DNA of 64,000 bases from Elephas maximus indicus (taxonomy: Eukaryota > Chordata > Mammalia > Proboscidea > Elephantidae). Below, piece by piece: positions 12,302 to 24,146 of the stretch (positions are counted from its first letter, which is position 1; the number at the start of each line of letters is the position of its first letter). The DNA is taken from NCBI RefSeq assembly GCF_024166365.1, contig NC_064826.1:56189001-56253000 (forward strand), in the 5' to 3' direction. Under the pieces are notes generated by a model that had not been told where the DNA came from, ran no database searches, and saw only the letters and a list, made by a program, of their open reading frames with translations. A program made the translations under genes and the position numbers.

Positions 12302-14009
12302 TCAATTTTTGAATGCCCCTTCAACATAAGGATGGTAATTACTATAAATGTCAAAGTAGTCGTAACACTGAATGGAAGAAGAAGAGCATAGTAATTTAAA
12401 GACAGACAGGGATTTATGGTGTTCAAAACACAGTATTTTCTTTCTTGAACTGGTACCTACATGTAGCTACCTGTTCACTTTGTAATATATCATTAAATTG
12501 TAAATTTAACATGAAATGAACAATGGGTTAAAAGAGAGACAGAGACAAATGAAGAGAGGGAGAGAACGCTACTGGAATATTTAGCATTTCTCCACAAATT
12601 TCTGATAATATATCTGGAGTATTAGTTTTGGTATATTTAAATTTTGGCATTCCAGGTCTCCCAATTTTTGAACTTTAGCAATATTTGAAAACTCTAAAAC
12701 CTGGATCATTAATGTTATCTATTAATAGCCTACTTATTTATTTAAAAGAGAATTCTAAAACTGACCATCAGTACCAAACATGATACTTGTAGCTTTAGAT
12801 GGTTAATACCATTTTCCACTTCATAGAATGCCCATATTCCATTGTTTATTTCCCAAGAAAGTACTGAAGGTGTGAGTTAAAATAAGTTACCAAGAAGAAC
12901 TATGTAATCTTTATTTGGTATAACTTTAAAAAGAGACAAATCCTTATCTTTCTTGGATTATTGAATCTTTCCTCTGGACCCAAATGAACCAATACACCTG
13001 ATGACTACTTGATACTATTTTAATAGTGTTTTAATTCATGAGGTTTTTATATCATTGAATCAAAAATAATTATTAAAAATTTGAGAGCTAAATAACTATC
13101 TGCTAATATATTTTTTTAATTCCATTGATTTTTTAAAACTTATTTTAGATTTAAAGCCTTCCTTACATAAAAGCTCAATATGTAAAATAGATTTAAAAAA
13201 AAAGAAGAAGGCTGTTCTGGTGTTCCATTATGAGATACAGAAGAGCACAGCTTGAACATAATTCCATTAATGCATTCTATATATTAGAAGTTCCAAAATT
13301 TAAGCAAAAATTTCAATATACTCTTAAATGAAACAGGATAAGTAATCATTTACTTTGAAACTTATAGTTTGAGATGGCGTGATCAATCTTCTGATGATGA
13401 AAAACGGTTTATTCAATTTTTTATATGCATTTGGTTAGTGGTGTGACCTTCAGGTCTTTTTCAACTGTTATTAGGAACTAATACCAAATTAGCAGCTTCA
13501 TTCAAACCTAAAATTGGCTTTTAAGACTGGAATACCTGAGCTAATTAAAAGCTAATGACAAGAGGAAAAATCTTCACCACAAGCTGAGGTTTAATAGCCA
13601 CTTATTTGATTTAGGTGCATCTAAAAACTAGCAAAACATACTCATTTAAATTCAATTCTCATGAAAACCGGTAGTACAAAGAAAACAGATTCTGGCCGAG
13701 AGTTTTCAAGATCATCAAAACCTTGTATTTCATTGAGAACTATTTTTGTTTGGATTTTTAAAAATTATCTTCACTTTTATTATTTATGTGTTTTCTTTAT
13801 GCATTTGAGTGGCACAAGCTGTGATGTACTAAGGAAAATTTGGTATTCTTGGCTGACGGCAGATCTAGATTTAATTAATCTTTACCATATTACTATTTCC
13901 ACTCTCCCACCTTAAAGCAATATTTTTGTCTTGCACTGATGAAAAGGTTGTGAAAGATCAAATAAATGATGTAAAATATAACTATAATTTTATTTTAAAC
14001 CAGAGCTTT
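12302..14009. other. AT-rich DNA without recognised features
   Basis: No coding pattern or familiar repeat was recognised. The open frame at 13661-13915 is low-complexity and hydrophobic, with no recognisable family, and I do not accept it as a gene. Confidence 0.5.
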
Positions 14010-14020
14010 ACAACACATTT

Positions 14021-14174
14021 GAACCCACTGAAGTCAAGTCAATTCCAACTCATCGCAACCCTATAGGACAGAGAAGAACTGCCCCATAGGGTTTCCAAGG
14101 AGCAGCTGGTGGATTCAAACTGCCAACATTTTGGTTAGCAGCCAATCTCTTAACCACTATGCCAACAGGGCACC
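14021..14174 (-). mobile_element. AfroSINE (tRNA-derived SINE)
   Basis: Antisense copy running from the shared tail (AAGTCAATTCCAACTCATCG) to CCAACAGGGC. The target duplication is ACAACACATTT (14010-14020) and ACAATACATTT (14175-14185), one mismatch. Confidence 0.92.
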
Positions 14175-14949
14175 ACAATACATTTAGAGATGTTAAAAAT
14201 ATTTCTCATGTTATTTCTATATGCCAATCATGGTAGTATATCTTTTGGTGTAGTATGTTTCAAAATAATTTGACAAAAACAATAGCGTTGAAAGGTATTT
14301 TGTGTGTTCATACTGACTGAAGGGTAAGCAACGAGGCTCAATTTCTTCTCAGAGAAATTTCTACTTGTCTTATTTTTTCCTTCCAAGTTCCTTATATCTT
14401 CAAGTTTGCAGTAATCTTACTATTCAACTAGTCACAAATACTCTGATAAATAGATGTAATCATGAATACCAGGTTCTAATCTATGAGGGCACATAGTCAT
14501 TATTTTAATATCCAATTCCTTGATAGGAAAATAGTACCATTCTTCAAAAAACAAGATCCTGTAATGGTTTACTGTACCCCATATATTCCATTTTCATATG
14601 CTTCCTTGACACTGTCAGAAGAATCCTTAGAAAATTTCCAAACTTGAAAAAAAAATTATAATCATGCAATTTACTTTTTTCCACATTAGCATGTACTGAA
14701 AATAGGTTTTCCACTTTCAATTTCAGATTGGAATATAATACCTTTATGTTTAGCCTTTGTCTTTCCTGCTTTTAAAGGTCAAAAATTATAAGGGATATTT
14801 CTAAAATCATTCCCCAAAGTAAAACGTATTATAAAAGTAAAGATATATTTATTCATAAGCAATAGTTTTCTTTCTGGTGTTTCTAGAATTAGTTCTTTAA
14901 AACATTTATCAGTGAGCTCAGTATCTAAAATTCCAAAATATATCAGCCT

Positions 14950-15206
14950 GAAGAGTGAGCTACTTGTATCAGGTGGACACTTGAGACTGTATTGGCATCT
15001 CCTGTCTGGAGGGGAGATGGGAGGGTAGAGAGGGTTAGAAACTGGCAAAACGGTCACGAAAGGAGAGACTGGAAGAAGGGAGCGGGCTGAAGGGGGAGAG
15101 TAAATAGGAGTATGTAGTAAGGTGTACATAAGCTTATATGTGACAGACTGACTTGATTCGTAACTTTCACTTAAAGCACAATAAAAATTATTTAAAATAT
15201 ATATAT
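14950..15206 (+). mobile_element. L1 3' end, 5'-truncated
   Basis: About 257 bp of L1 3' UTR ending GCACAATAAAAATTATTTAAA. The target duplication ATATATCAGCCT ends at 14949 and recurs at 15207-15218. Matches the L1 tails at 21420-21660 and 49490-49640. Confidence 0.9.
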
Positions 15207-15232
15207 ATATATCAGCCTTTGTATCTAAAGAT

Positions 15233-15434
15233 AAAGGAACCCTGGTGGCACAATGGTTAAGAAGTTGGTTGCTAACCAAAAATGTTTGTGGTTTGAACCC
15301 ACCAGTTGCTCTCCGGAAGAAAAGACCTGGCAATCTACTCCCATAAAGATTACAACATAGAAAACACTACAGGGTAGTTCTACTCTGTCCTATAGAGTTG
15401 CTAAGAGTCAGGATCAAAGGCACACAAAAACAAC
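15233..15434 (+). mobile_element. AfroSINE, long form
   Basis: Starts AAGGAACCCTGGTGGC and carries the extra middle segment found in long copies (AAAGACCTGGCAATCTACTC). The target duplication is ATCTAAAGAT (15223-15232 and 15435-15444). Confidence 0.9.
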
Positions 15435-15444
15435 ATCTAAAGAT

Positions 15445-16367
15445 GCCTGATGACAGAAAACATTAAAGCAAAAGGAAGATCTGCAAACAATTCAATTCAG
15501 TTGCATGGTAACACCCTGGAATTGAAGCATCAGGGAAGACAAGGCCACTGAGCCAGTACACAGCATTTAAGAGTTACGTTCATCCAGCGGATGACTGATT
15601 ATATGAGAGACATAGATATTAAGGCCTGTGGGTTCTAATTTATGGTCTTTTTAAAAAATGTAGTTAAATCCACACAGCATACTTCTTTCTGAAGCGAGAA
15701 TTATGCGAAGTAACATAAAAAGAGAACAATCTCCCTTCATGTATTATTTTCTTCTTTGAAAAACTTACAGAAAATAAGCACTTTTATTTTTTTATTCTGT
15801 TGTAGATGAGGCAGTTCTGATCTGTGAAATAAGGTTTAAACTCTTTATCGCCTACATAAATTCTTTTGACTTCTGTTATATCCATTTCAATATGCTTCTC
15901 TGACATTTATGAGCCAGCAAATAGGCTCCCTGTTGGCTAATTTAACATCTGCAGATTGGACTTATTATAAGCATAAAATCTGAATAATTTTGACAGGTAA
16001 AATACCTTACACTGGCTCAAAAGATTCCGCTTATTTCTAAAGTGTCTATCACAGCCAGTAACTAGGATAGTAAATTTTGAACTGAGCGAATGAAATGGAG
16101 TAATTATGCCTATTTGATGGCTTCAAGAGACGACTCTCCCCGATAGAATGTTTACTGGTATATTTCTAAAATTGAAAGCATTTCACATGTAAAAGAACAA
16201 TTTCTCTATTACTCTGCTCTAACCTACCTCACTCAATGCATATTCATTTAACACTATTATTGAATAGCTAATGGAAAATTCCACTGTGAGATATTCCAGA
16301 AAGTTGATAATTTAACAGATGTATTAAAACATATATAGTAGATGCAACATTAAAAACAATAAGCTGC
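15445..16367. other. No recognised feature
   Basis: AT-rich DNA in which I see no gene, RNA or familiar repeat. Confidence 0.45.
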
Positions 16368-16946
16368 TGTTATGGATTGAACTGTGTCCCCCCCCAAAAA
16401 AGTGTTGAAATCCTAACCTCTTTGCCTATTAACACAGTCTTGTTTGGAAATAGTTTTTTCTTTCTTTCTTTCTCTTGTAGTGTAGGGTGGATCCAAAACC
16501 CAATCACTTCTAAGTTATAAAAAGAGCAGATTAGACACAGAGACACAAAGGGAAAAGATAGACCCTGTCAAAGATGAGGCAGATGAGTCTACAAGCCCGG
16601 GAACTCCAAGGATTACTGGCTACTAGAAGCTGAAATAGACAAGAAAGTCCTCTCCCTGGAGCCACACCCTGACTTTGGATTTCTAGCCCCCTGAACCATG
16701 AGTGGAAAACCTGGTGGCATAGTGGTTAAGTTCTACAGCTGGTAACTAAAAGGTCGGTAGTTCAAATCTACGAGGCACTCCTTGGAAACTCTACGGGGAA
16801 GTTCTACTCTGTCCTATAGGGTCGCTATGAGTTGGAATCGACTCAACGGCAACGGGTTTACAGGAACCATGAGGAAATAAATGTCTGTCCTTTAAAGCCA
16901 CCCACTAGTAGTATTTCTGTTATGGCATCACTAGGTAACTAAGACT
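16368..16946 (+). mobile_element. MaLR-type LTR, interrupted by AfroSINE
   Basis: Begins TGTTATGGATTGAACTGTGT and ends GGTAACTAAGACT, the same ends as the LTR at 9719-10233, with AATAAA near 16875. An AfroSINE splits it at 16703-16863. No clear 5-bp duplication was found. Confidence 0.8.
16703..16863 (+). mobile_element. AfroSINE inside an LTR
   Basis: A complete copy from TGGAAAACCTGGTGG to CAACGGGTTTACAG. The target duplication GAACCATGAG (16693-16702 and 16864-16873) is perfect, and LTR sequence resumes on the right. Confidence 0.95.
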
Positions 16947-17249
16947 GTTGGCAAGCACATCCTAATATTGTACAAGTACCTAAGAGTACTCAGGCTAAAG
17001 GGACATTCAAAGTGAAACAGAATTAATCAAATAAGGTTGCCTGTAGGAACAGTGTCTTAAGCCAAGAACTCGAAGAAGATGATGAGCAGAGATTGTTGAA
17101 GGTGAGGTAGTTACATTCTAGCCAGCATTGATTTAAGGAGGTGAAAATTCTTATTAAAGGGCCTCATCATTCATTTTGCCTTTTTTTTTTTTGATCACTT
17201 ACCACATTTGATTTGTTATTTTTATTCTTTTTTCTTTGTTTTGTTTTTT

Positions 17250-17395
17250 AAAGTATTAGGTTGTAATATCCGTTAAGGCAAAGACCTACATGTTTTTGCA
17301 CATAATTATATCCCCAAAGCTTAACATTGTGCCTTTATCACAGGAGCCAACCGAAAGACATTTTTTAATTAATTAATTAGCAGATTAAATGAATA
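17250..17395 (+). mobile_element. L2/MIR 3' end remnant
   Basis: The series 'TATCCCCAAAGCTTAACATTGTGCC ... AATTAATTAATTAG' resembles the 3' end shared by L2 and MIR. It is very diverged. Confidence 0.5.
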
Positions 17396-17469
17396 ATTTC
17401 TTTTATAAGGATCGGCACAAAGCTGGTTCCTATGAGGTGGAGGTTAAAGATGTACCAGACGTCCAACTT

Positions 17470-18060
17470 TTCCAAGCTGCTCTACCACTCTATCATCTCT
17501 AACATCAACTACTCCCTCTGCCCTCAGTACTTTCCCTCCCGTCTTTGGGTTCTGTATTCACTGTAATGTTTCACAGAACTCAAGGAGCATACTTACAGTT
17601 AATTGGTTTATTTGGAAAGTAACAAGGTACAACTCAGGTTCAGAACAACTCGGACATAACAGAAACAACTTGGGATACAGTTCTTGATCAGACAGCTTCT
17701 TCTCGCCCCTTGTTGATGGGCCCTGCTCAGGGCCTAGTCAGGCAAGCATTACAGCTCTTAGGTCCGTGAGTCAGCAAGCCCCACACAGCTGTCTTGCACT
17801 GCTATTGCTCTTGATGTTTTCCATATTATAGCTACTCCCTCTCTCTCTTCATGTCTCCCTTTAAGCCTAGAGGGGATGGCAGAACTAACCAATCCCCTCA
17901 TTAGGGTTCCAAGCACTTTATTTGCATTAGCAGCAAGCAATTCCCTTGGTGGGCCACAAGCACCTTATTTGCATAGTTCCACCCAATCATTGTGTGGAAG
18001 TCACAAAGAATATGGCTAGAAAGGCCATATTAAGTAGGTCATTGTACCACACAGAGGTAG
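17470..18060 (-). mobile_element. Possible old LTR (unnamed)
   Basis: The segment around 17560-17620 (TCACAGAACTCAAGGAGCAT...TTGGTTTATTTGG) resembles the polyadenylation end of an antisense ERVL-type LTR, and the G/C-richer DNA to its right could be U3. Boundaries are guesses. Confidence 0.3.
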
Positions 18061-18118
18061 AAACAAATAAGTTGTAAACGGTTCAGTACAAAAGAGCCCT
18101 TCACATTGCAGCTGTTAT

Positions 18119-18550
18119 ACCAGTAAAAGTTGCCATAGAGTCAACTCCAATTCACAGCAACCCCATGTGTGTCAGAGTAGAACTCTCCTCCCTAGGATTT
18201 TCAATAGCTGAATTTTTGGGAATAAATTGCCAGGACTTTCTTCTGAAGTGTGTTTAACTCCCCCCCCCCCAAAAAAAAGCCCTTTGCCATCAAGTCAATT
18301 CTGACGCATACCAACTCTATAGGACAGAGTAGAATTGCTCCCTAGGGTTTCCAAGGCTATAATCATTACAGAAGCCAAATACCACATCTTTCTCCTGCAG
18401 AGCAGCTGATGGGCTCCTGCCATCGACCTTTAGGTTAGCAGCCAAGTGCTTAACCACTGTACTACCAGGGATCTTTGAGGTGTCTCTAGGTAGACTCAAA
18501 CCACCAACTTTTCAGTGAGCAGCTGAACATGTGGTTTGCACCACCAGGAC
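18119..18550 (-). mobile_element. AfroSINE variant split by a second AfroSINE
   Basis: The outer element is the divergent SINE subtype seen at 53140-53338 (CAACCCCATGTGTGTCAGAG, then a segment like CCTCTGGGTGGACTC). An ordinary AfroSINE is inserted at about 18267-18473. The near-repeat TGAAGTGTGTTT / TGAGGTGTCTCT on its sides looks like a decayed target duplication. Confidence 0.75.
18267..18473 (-). mobile_element. AfroSINE (inner insertion)
   Basis: The long form in antisense, from CCCTTTGCCATCAAGTCAATT to CTACCAGGGATC, with a C-rich/A-rich tail at its left end. Lies inside the SINE variant at 18119-18550. Confidence 0.85.
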
Positions 18551-18737
18551 TCTATGTTACACCCATACCCCAAATTTGGACTGAGGAATAAAATAACTTC
18601 CTCCAGTTTAGATATATTCATATTTCTTCTCCCCTAAGTAATTTTAAGTAGACCTGCTAAATGTGCTGTAGGTTGGCAAGATTATTGTTGTCACACAAGT
18701 GAACTTAAGGAAAATGCAATGAGCATAGAGCTTATAC

Positions 18738-18918
18738 CCACTGCCATCAAGTGAATTCTGACTCACAGTGACTCTACAGGACAGTGTATAGCTGCCCCAT
18801 AGGGTCTCCAAAGCTGTAATCTTTATAGAAGTAGAACACCATGTCTTTCTCCTGTGGAGCAGCTGGTGGATTCAAACTGCCGACCTACTGGTTATTAACC
18901 ACTGCACCACCAGGGCTC
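18738..18918 (-). mobile_element. AfroSINE, long form
   Basis: Antisense copy with the CCATGTCTTTCTCCTGTGG middle segment. The short repeat CTTATA flanks it. Confidence 0.85.
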
Positions 18919-19244
18919 CTTATACAGTTTACGTTAAACATAAATCAAACGGAAATCATTTTGTTTGTGTCTATTCACAATGAACCAAGAACACGACAAC
19001 ATTCCACTTATAAAGGCTAGATCCTGCAAATAAATTGGGTTTAAAAAAAAAAAGATGAATAGCAAAAGCAAAAAATACTAAGGAGAACACTAAATCATTC
19101 TTTCATGTACAAGGATAGGGACAATATTTTCCATACAATTTCTAAATACTGAAATTTAAGCATGGGGATCTGGTTTAAACACAGATCTTAAATAAATAAA
19201 AAGGGTAAATAAAACATATTTTTGGTCTCTTTAAGATACATGTT

Positions 19245-19349
19245 GTGCTTGCTTAAGCAGCACATACTAAAATTGGAACAATACAGAGAAGGTTAGCATG
19301 GCCCCTCCACAAGGATGACACGCAAATTCATGAAGCGTTCCATATTTTT
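19245..19349 (+). pseudogene. U6 snRNA retropseudogene, full length
   Basis: 105 nt from GTGCTTGCTTAAGCAGCAC to GCGTTCCATATTTTT match U6 from first to last base. The core ATACAGAGA is intact, but there is a 2-nt loss after CACATA and several substitutions (for example TCCAC where U6 has TGCGC). It is fused directly to L1 ORF2 sequence at 19350, the hallmark of an L1-made chimera and not a transcribed U6 gene. I saw no proximal sequence element upstream. Confidence 0.95.
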
Positions 19350-21674
19350 ACCAGTGGAACAAAATTGAGAATCCAGACATAAATCCATCCACATATTAGC
19401 AGTTGATATTTGACAAAGGCCCCAAAGCAGTTAAATGGGGAAAAGACAGTCTTTTTAACAAATGGTGCTGGCATAACTGGATATGCATCTGCAAAAAAAT
19501 GAAACAAGACCCATACCTCACTCCATGCACAAAAACTAACTCAAAATGGATCAAAGACCTAAATATAAAATCTAAAATGATAAAGAACATGGAAGAAAAA
19601 ATAGGGACAATGCTAGGAGCCCTAATACATGACATAAACAGTATACGAAACATTACTACCAATGCAGAAGAGAAATTAGATAACTGGGAGCCTCTAAAAA
19701 TCAAACACCTATGCTTAGCCAAAGACTTTACCAAAAGAGTAAAAAGATTAACTATAGACTGGGAAAAAGTTTTTAGCTATGACATTTCTGATCAGTGCTT
19801 GATCTCTAAAATCTACACGATACTGCAAAAACTTAACAACAAAAAGACAAATAACTGAATTAAAAAATGGGCAAAGGATATGAACAGGCACTTCACTACG
19901 GAAGATATTCAGGTAGCTAATAGATTCATGAGGAAATGCTCATGATCATTAGCCATTAAACCAAAAAAAAAAAAAAAAAACCAAACCCAGTGCCGTCGAG
20001 TCAATTCCGACTCATAGCGACCCTATAGGACAGAGTAGAACTGCCCCCATAGAGTTTCCAAGGAGCGCCTGGTGGATTTGAACTGCCGACCCTTTGCTTA
20101 GCAGCCATAGCATTTAACCACTACGCCACCGGGGTTTCCAATTAGCCATTAGAGAAATGCAAATTAAAACTACAATGAGATTCCAACTCACTCAAACAAG
20201 GCTGGCATTAATGCAAAAAACACAAAATAATAAATGTTGGAGATGTCGTGGAGAGACTGGACACTTATACACTGCTGGTGGGAACGTAAAATGGTACAAC
20301 CACTTTGGAAATCTATCTGGCGTTATCTTAAACAGTTAGAAATAGAACTACCATACAACCCAGAAATCCCACTCCTTGGAATATACCCTAGAGAAATAAG
20401 AGCCTTCACACGAACAGATATATGCACACCCATGTTTATCGCAGCTCTGTTTACAATAGCAAAAAGCTGGAAGTAATCAAGGTGTCCATCAACGGATGAA
20501 TGGTTAAATAAATTGTGGTATATTCACACAATGGAATACTACACATCGATAAAGAACAGTGACGAATCTGTGAAACCTTTCATAACATGGAGGAACCTGG
20601 AAGGCATTATGCTGAGTGAAATTAGTCAGAGGCAAAAGGACAAATATTGTATAAGTCCACTATTATAAGATCTTGAAAAATAGTATAAACTGAGAAGAAC
20701 ACATACTTTTGTGGTTATGAGGCGGGGAGGGAGGGAGGGTAGGAAAGAGTTTTTTACCGATTAATTAGTAGATAAGAACTGCTTTAGGTGAAGGGAAGGA
20801 CAATACTCAATACATGGAAGGTCAGCTCAACTGGACTGGACCAAAAGCAAAGAAGTTTCCGGGATAAACTGAATGCTTCAAAGGTCAGTGGAGCAAGGGC
20901 AGGGGTTTGGGGACCATGGTTTAAGGGGACTTCTAAGTCAATTGGCAAAATAATTCTATTATGAAAACATTCTGCATCCCACTTTGAAATGTGGCATCTG
21001 GGGTATTAAATGCTAACAAGCGGCCATCTAAGAGGCATCAATTGGTCTCAACCCACCTGGATCAAAGGAAAATGAAGAACACCAAGGTCACACGATAACT
21101 AAGAGCCCAAGAGACAGAAAGGGCCACATGAACCAGAGACCTACATCATCCTGAGACCAGAAGAACTAGTTGGTGTCCGGCCACAACCGATGACTGCCCT
21201 GACAGGGAGCACAATAGAGAACCCCTAAGGGAGCAGGAGGTTGGTGGGATGCAGACCCCAAATTCTCACAAAAAGACCATACTGAATGGTCTGACTGAGA
21301 CTAGAGGAATCCCGGTGGTCATGGTCCCCAAACCTTCTGTTGGCCCAGGACAGGAACCATTCCCGAAGACAACTCAACAGACATGAAAGGGACTGAACAG
21401 TGGGTAGGAGAGAGATGCTGATGAAGAGTGAGCTATTTGTATCAGGTGGACACTTGAGACTGTGTTGGCATCTCCTGTCTGGAGGGGGGATGGGAGGATA
21501 GAGAGAGTTGGAAGCTGGCAAAATTGTCACGAAAGGAGAGACTGGAAGGGCTGACTCATTAGGGGGAGAGCAAGTGGGAGTACGGAGTAAGGTGTATATA
21601 AACTTATATGTGACAGTCTGACTTGATTTGTAAACATTCACTTGAAGCTCAGTAAAAGTTAATTAAAAAAAAAA
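19350..21674 (+). mobile_element. L1, 5'-truncated, fused to U6
   Basis: Begins inside ORF2 (ACCAGTGGAACAAAATTGAG, compare 47657) and runs through the ORF2 C-terminus and 3' UTR to an A tail at about 21664-21674. The block at 19403-19858 is the ORF2 C-terminal region, open for about 150 codons before a stop at TAACTGAAT. An AfroSINE interrupts it at 19959-20140. Confidence 0.95.
19959..20140 (-). mobile_element. AfroSINE inside L1
   Basis: Complete antisense copy with a long A run at its left end, inserted in ORF2. The perfect target duplication is ATTAGCCATTA (19948-19958 and 20141-20151). The tail reads CCGTCGAGTCAATTCCGACT, close to the RTE 3' end. Confidence 0.97.
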
Positions 21675-23014
21675 GCTAGAAATAGAACTACCATAGGATC
21701 CAGCAATCCCTCTCCTCGGAATATATCCTAGAGAAATAAGAGTCTTTACACGAACAGATATATGCACACCCATGTTCATTGCAGCACTGTTTAAAAGAGC
21801 AAAGATATGGAAGCAACCAAGGTGCCCATCAATGGATGATGGATAAATAAATCATGGTATATTCACACAATGGAATACTATGCATTGATAAAGAACAATG
21901 ACGTATCCATGAAACATTTCATAACGTGGAGGAATCTGGAAGACATTATGCTGAGTGAAATTAGTCAGTTGCAAAAGGACAAATATTATATAAGACCACT
22001 AGTATAAGAACTCAAGAAATAGTTTAAACAGAGAAGAAAATATTCTTTGATGGTTACGAGAGTGGGGAGGGAGGGAGAGGGGTTTTCACTAATTAGATAG
22101 CAGTTAAGAACTATTTTATGTGAAGGGAAAGACAACGCACGATAAAGGAGAGGTCAGCACAACTGGACTAAACCAAAAGCAAAGAAGTTTCCTGAATAGA
22201 CGGAACGCTTCCAAGGCCAGCGTAGCAGGGGCGTGGGTTTGGGCACCATGGTTTCAGGGGATATCTAAGTCAACTGCCATAATAAAATCTATTAAGAAAA
22301 CACTCTGCCTCCCACTTTGGAGAGTGTCATCTGGGTCTTAAACGCTAGGAAGTGGCCATCTAAGATGCGTCAATTGGTCTCAACCCACCTGGAGCAAAGG
22401 AGAATGAAGAACACGAAAGACACAAGGTAATTATGAACCCAAAAGACAGAAAGGGCCACATAAACCAGAGACTATACCAGCCTGAGACCAGATGAACTAG
22501 ATGGTGCCCAGCTACAACCGATGTCTGCCCTGACAGGAAACGCAACAGAGAACCCCTGAGGGAGCAGGAGAGCAGTGGGATGCAGACCTCAAATTCTCAT
22601 AGAAAAGACCAGACTTAATGGTTTGACATGAGACTAGAAGGATGCCGGAGGTCATGGTCCCCAGACCTTCTGTTAGCCCAAGACAGGAAACATTCCCAAA
22701 GCCAACTCTTCAGACAGGGATTGGACTGGACTATGGGATAGAAAATGATACTGGTGAGGAGTGAACTTCCTGGATCAAGTAGACACATGGTACTATGTGG
22801 GTAGCTCCTGTGCGGAGAGAAGATGAGAGGGCAGAGGGGGTCAGAAGTTGGCTGAATGGTCAGGAAAATAGAGAGTGGAGGGAAGGAGTGTGTTGTCTCA
22901 TTAGAGAGAGAGCAACTAGGAGTATACAGCAAGGCGTATATAAATTTTGTATGAGAGACTGACTTGGTTTGTAAGCTTTCACTTAAAGCACAATAAAAAT
23001 AAAAAATAAAACAA
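21675..23014 (+). mobile_element. L1, 5'-truncated (ORF2 end and 3' UTR)
   Basis: Starts at AGCTAGAAATAGAACTACC (compare 1470 and 48452) immediately after the A tail of the previous L1 and ends GCACAATAAAAATAAAAAAT. Carries the G-rich motif at 22064-22082. The frames are shadows. Confidence 0.93.
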
Positions 23015-23269
23015 ATGTAGCTCAACCACATATACGAGACCAAATGGGCACACCAGCTCAAGGGCAAAGACAAAAAGGCAGGAAGGGGCTGGAAATTTTG
23101 CCAAAAGGAAATGGGGAACCCAAGGTCAAAAGGTGAGAAGGTTGACACGTCATGGCGTTAGCAACCAATGTCACAAAACAATACGTGTATTGTTTAATGA
23201 AAAACTAATTTGTTCTGTAAACTTTCATCTGAAGCACAACAAAAAAATATAATAACACACACACAAAAA
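23015..23269 (+). mobile_element. L1 3' end of a different subfamily
   Basis: About 255 bp ending TAATTTGTTCTGTAAACTTTC...GCACAACAAAAAAAT, an L1 3' end whose body differs from that of the neighbouring copies. Its A/CA-rich tail is followed by the right copy of the target duplication that starts before U6. Confidence 0.75.
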
Positions 23270-23975
23270 AAGATAAATGTTACTGAATTGATTCATAGAG
23301 AGCCAAGTCTTTCTTTCCTTTGAATTTGAAATTTTTGTATTCAGTATAATACACCACATTGTGGTCCACACACGGGCAAGCACAGAGTGGTCTGAAAACA
23401 TGATGGCCACTTGGAAGTATGGGCACTTGATCTGAGTCTTTGGAAGAAATAAGAATTAGAGTCAGGTGTGAGTAAGGTCATTCCAGTAAAAGAAGCATCA
23501 GGAAAAAATGTGACTGAGTTATTCTCCCAAGTGTTCTGACCAGGGCATTGACATAACTAGGTATGAATTATATATGGTGTGCTTCGTCAGCATAAGATTA
23601 AGAGTGGAGGTAGAGAGATTAGGATGAATTTTTAAAAACCGATATGCCCATGTAAATAGCACAAAAATCAAGAAATGGAATATTAACTACGCCTCAGAAA
23701 TCACCTTTCACGTTTCCTTCCAATTACTACCCCATGAAAGAGCAACCACAATCCTGACTTCGAAAACCAAACATTCGTTTTGCCAGCTTTGCACTATATA
23801 TGAATGGAACCACACATACTATATTCATTTGTTTGGCCTCTTCCATTCAAATTGCATTAGCGAGATTCAGCAATATTGTTGAAGCATATTGTTGTACGAT
23901 TTAGGTAGTTCATTCTCATTGCTATATAATTTGTGTGACAATAATCTAATTTATTTATCTATTCTATTATTGATA

Positions 23976-24146
23976 CAGAGCCCTGCTAGCGCAGTGGTTA
24001 AGAGCTCAGGCTGCTAGCCAAAAGGTCAGCAGTTCGAATCCAACAGCAATTCCTTGGAAACCCTATGGGGAAATTCTACTCTGTCCTATAGGGTCTTTAT
24101 GAGTTGGAATCGACTTCATGGCAAAGGGTTTTTTTTTTTTTAGTTT
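23976..24146 (+). mobile_element. AfroSINE in L1M
   Basis: Starts CAGAGCCCTGCTAGCGCAG and ends in a T-rich tail. The target duplication is TATTATTGATA (23965-23975 and 24147-24157). Confidence 0.95.

Larger units (their letters stand above)
19233..23281 (+). mobile_element. Composite retro-insertion: U6 + three L1 3' parts in one target duplication
   Basis: AAGATACATGTT at 19233-19244 recurs as AAGATAAATGTT at 23270-23281, outside a string of U6, L1 (19350-21674), L1 (21675-23014) and L1 (23015-23269). The U6-L1 junction has no spacer. The inner L1-L1 junctions lie in A-rich tails. This is either one event with repeated template jumps or one insertion followed by others into its A tail. Confidence 0.7.

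Noticed and set aside
13661..13915. Small hydrophobic protein gene
   Set aside because: AT-rich, no start context or family, no support beyond chance.
14779..15333. 184-codon minus-strand frame
   Set aside because: It is the antisense of an L1 3' UTR and an AfroSINE. The same shadow recurs at 21225-21641 and 22615-23148.
19245..19349. Functional U6 snRNA gene
   Set aside because: It is fused to L1, lies inside a target duplication, lacks visible upstream U6 promoter elements and has several changes.
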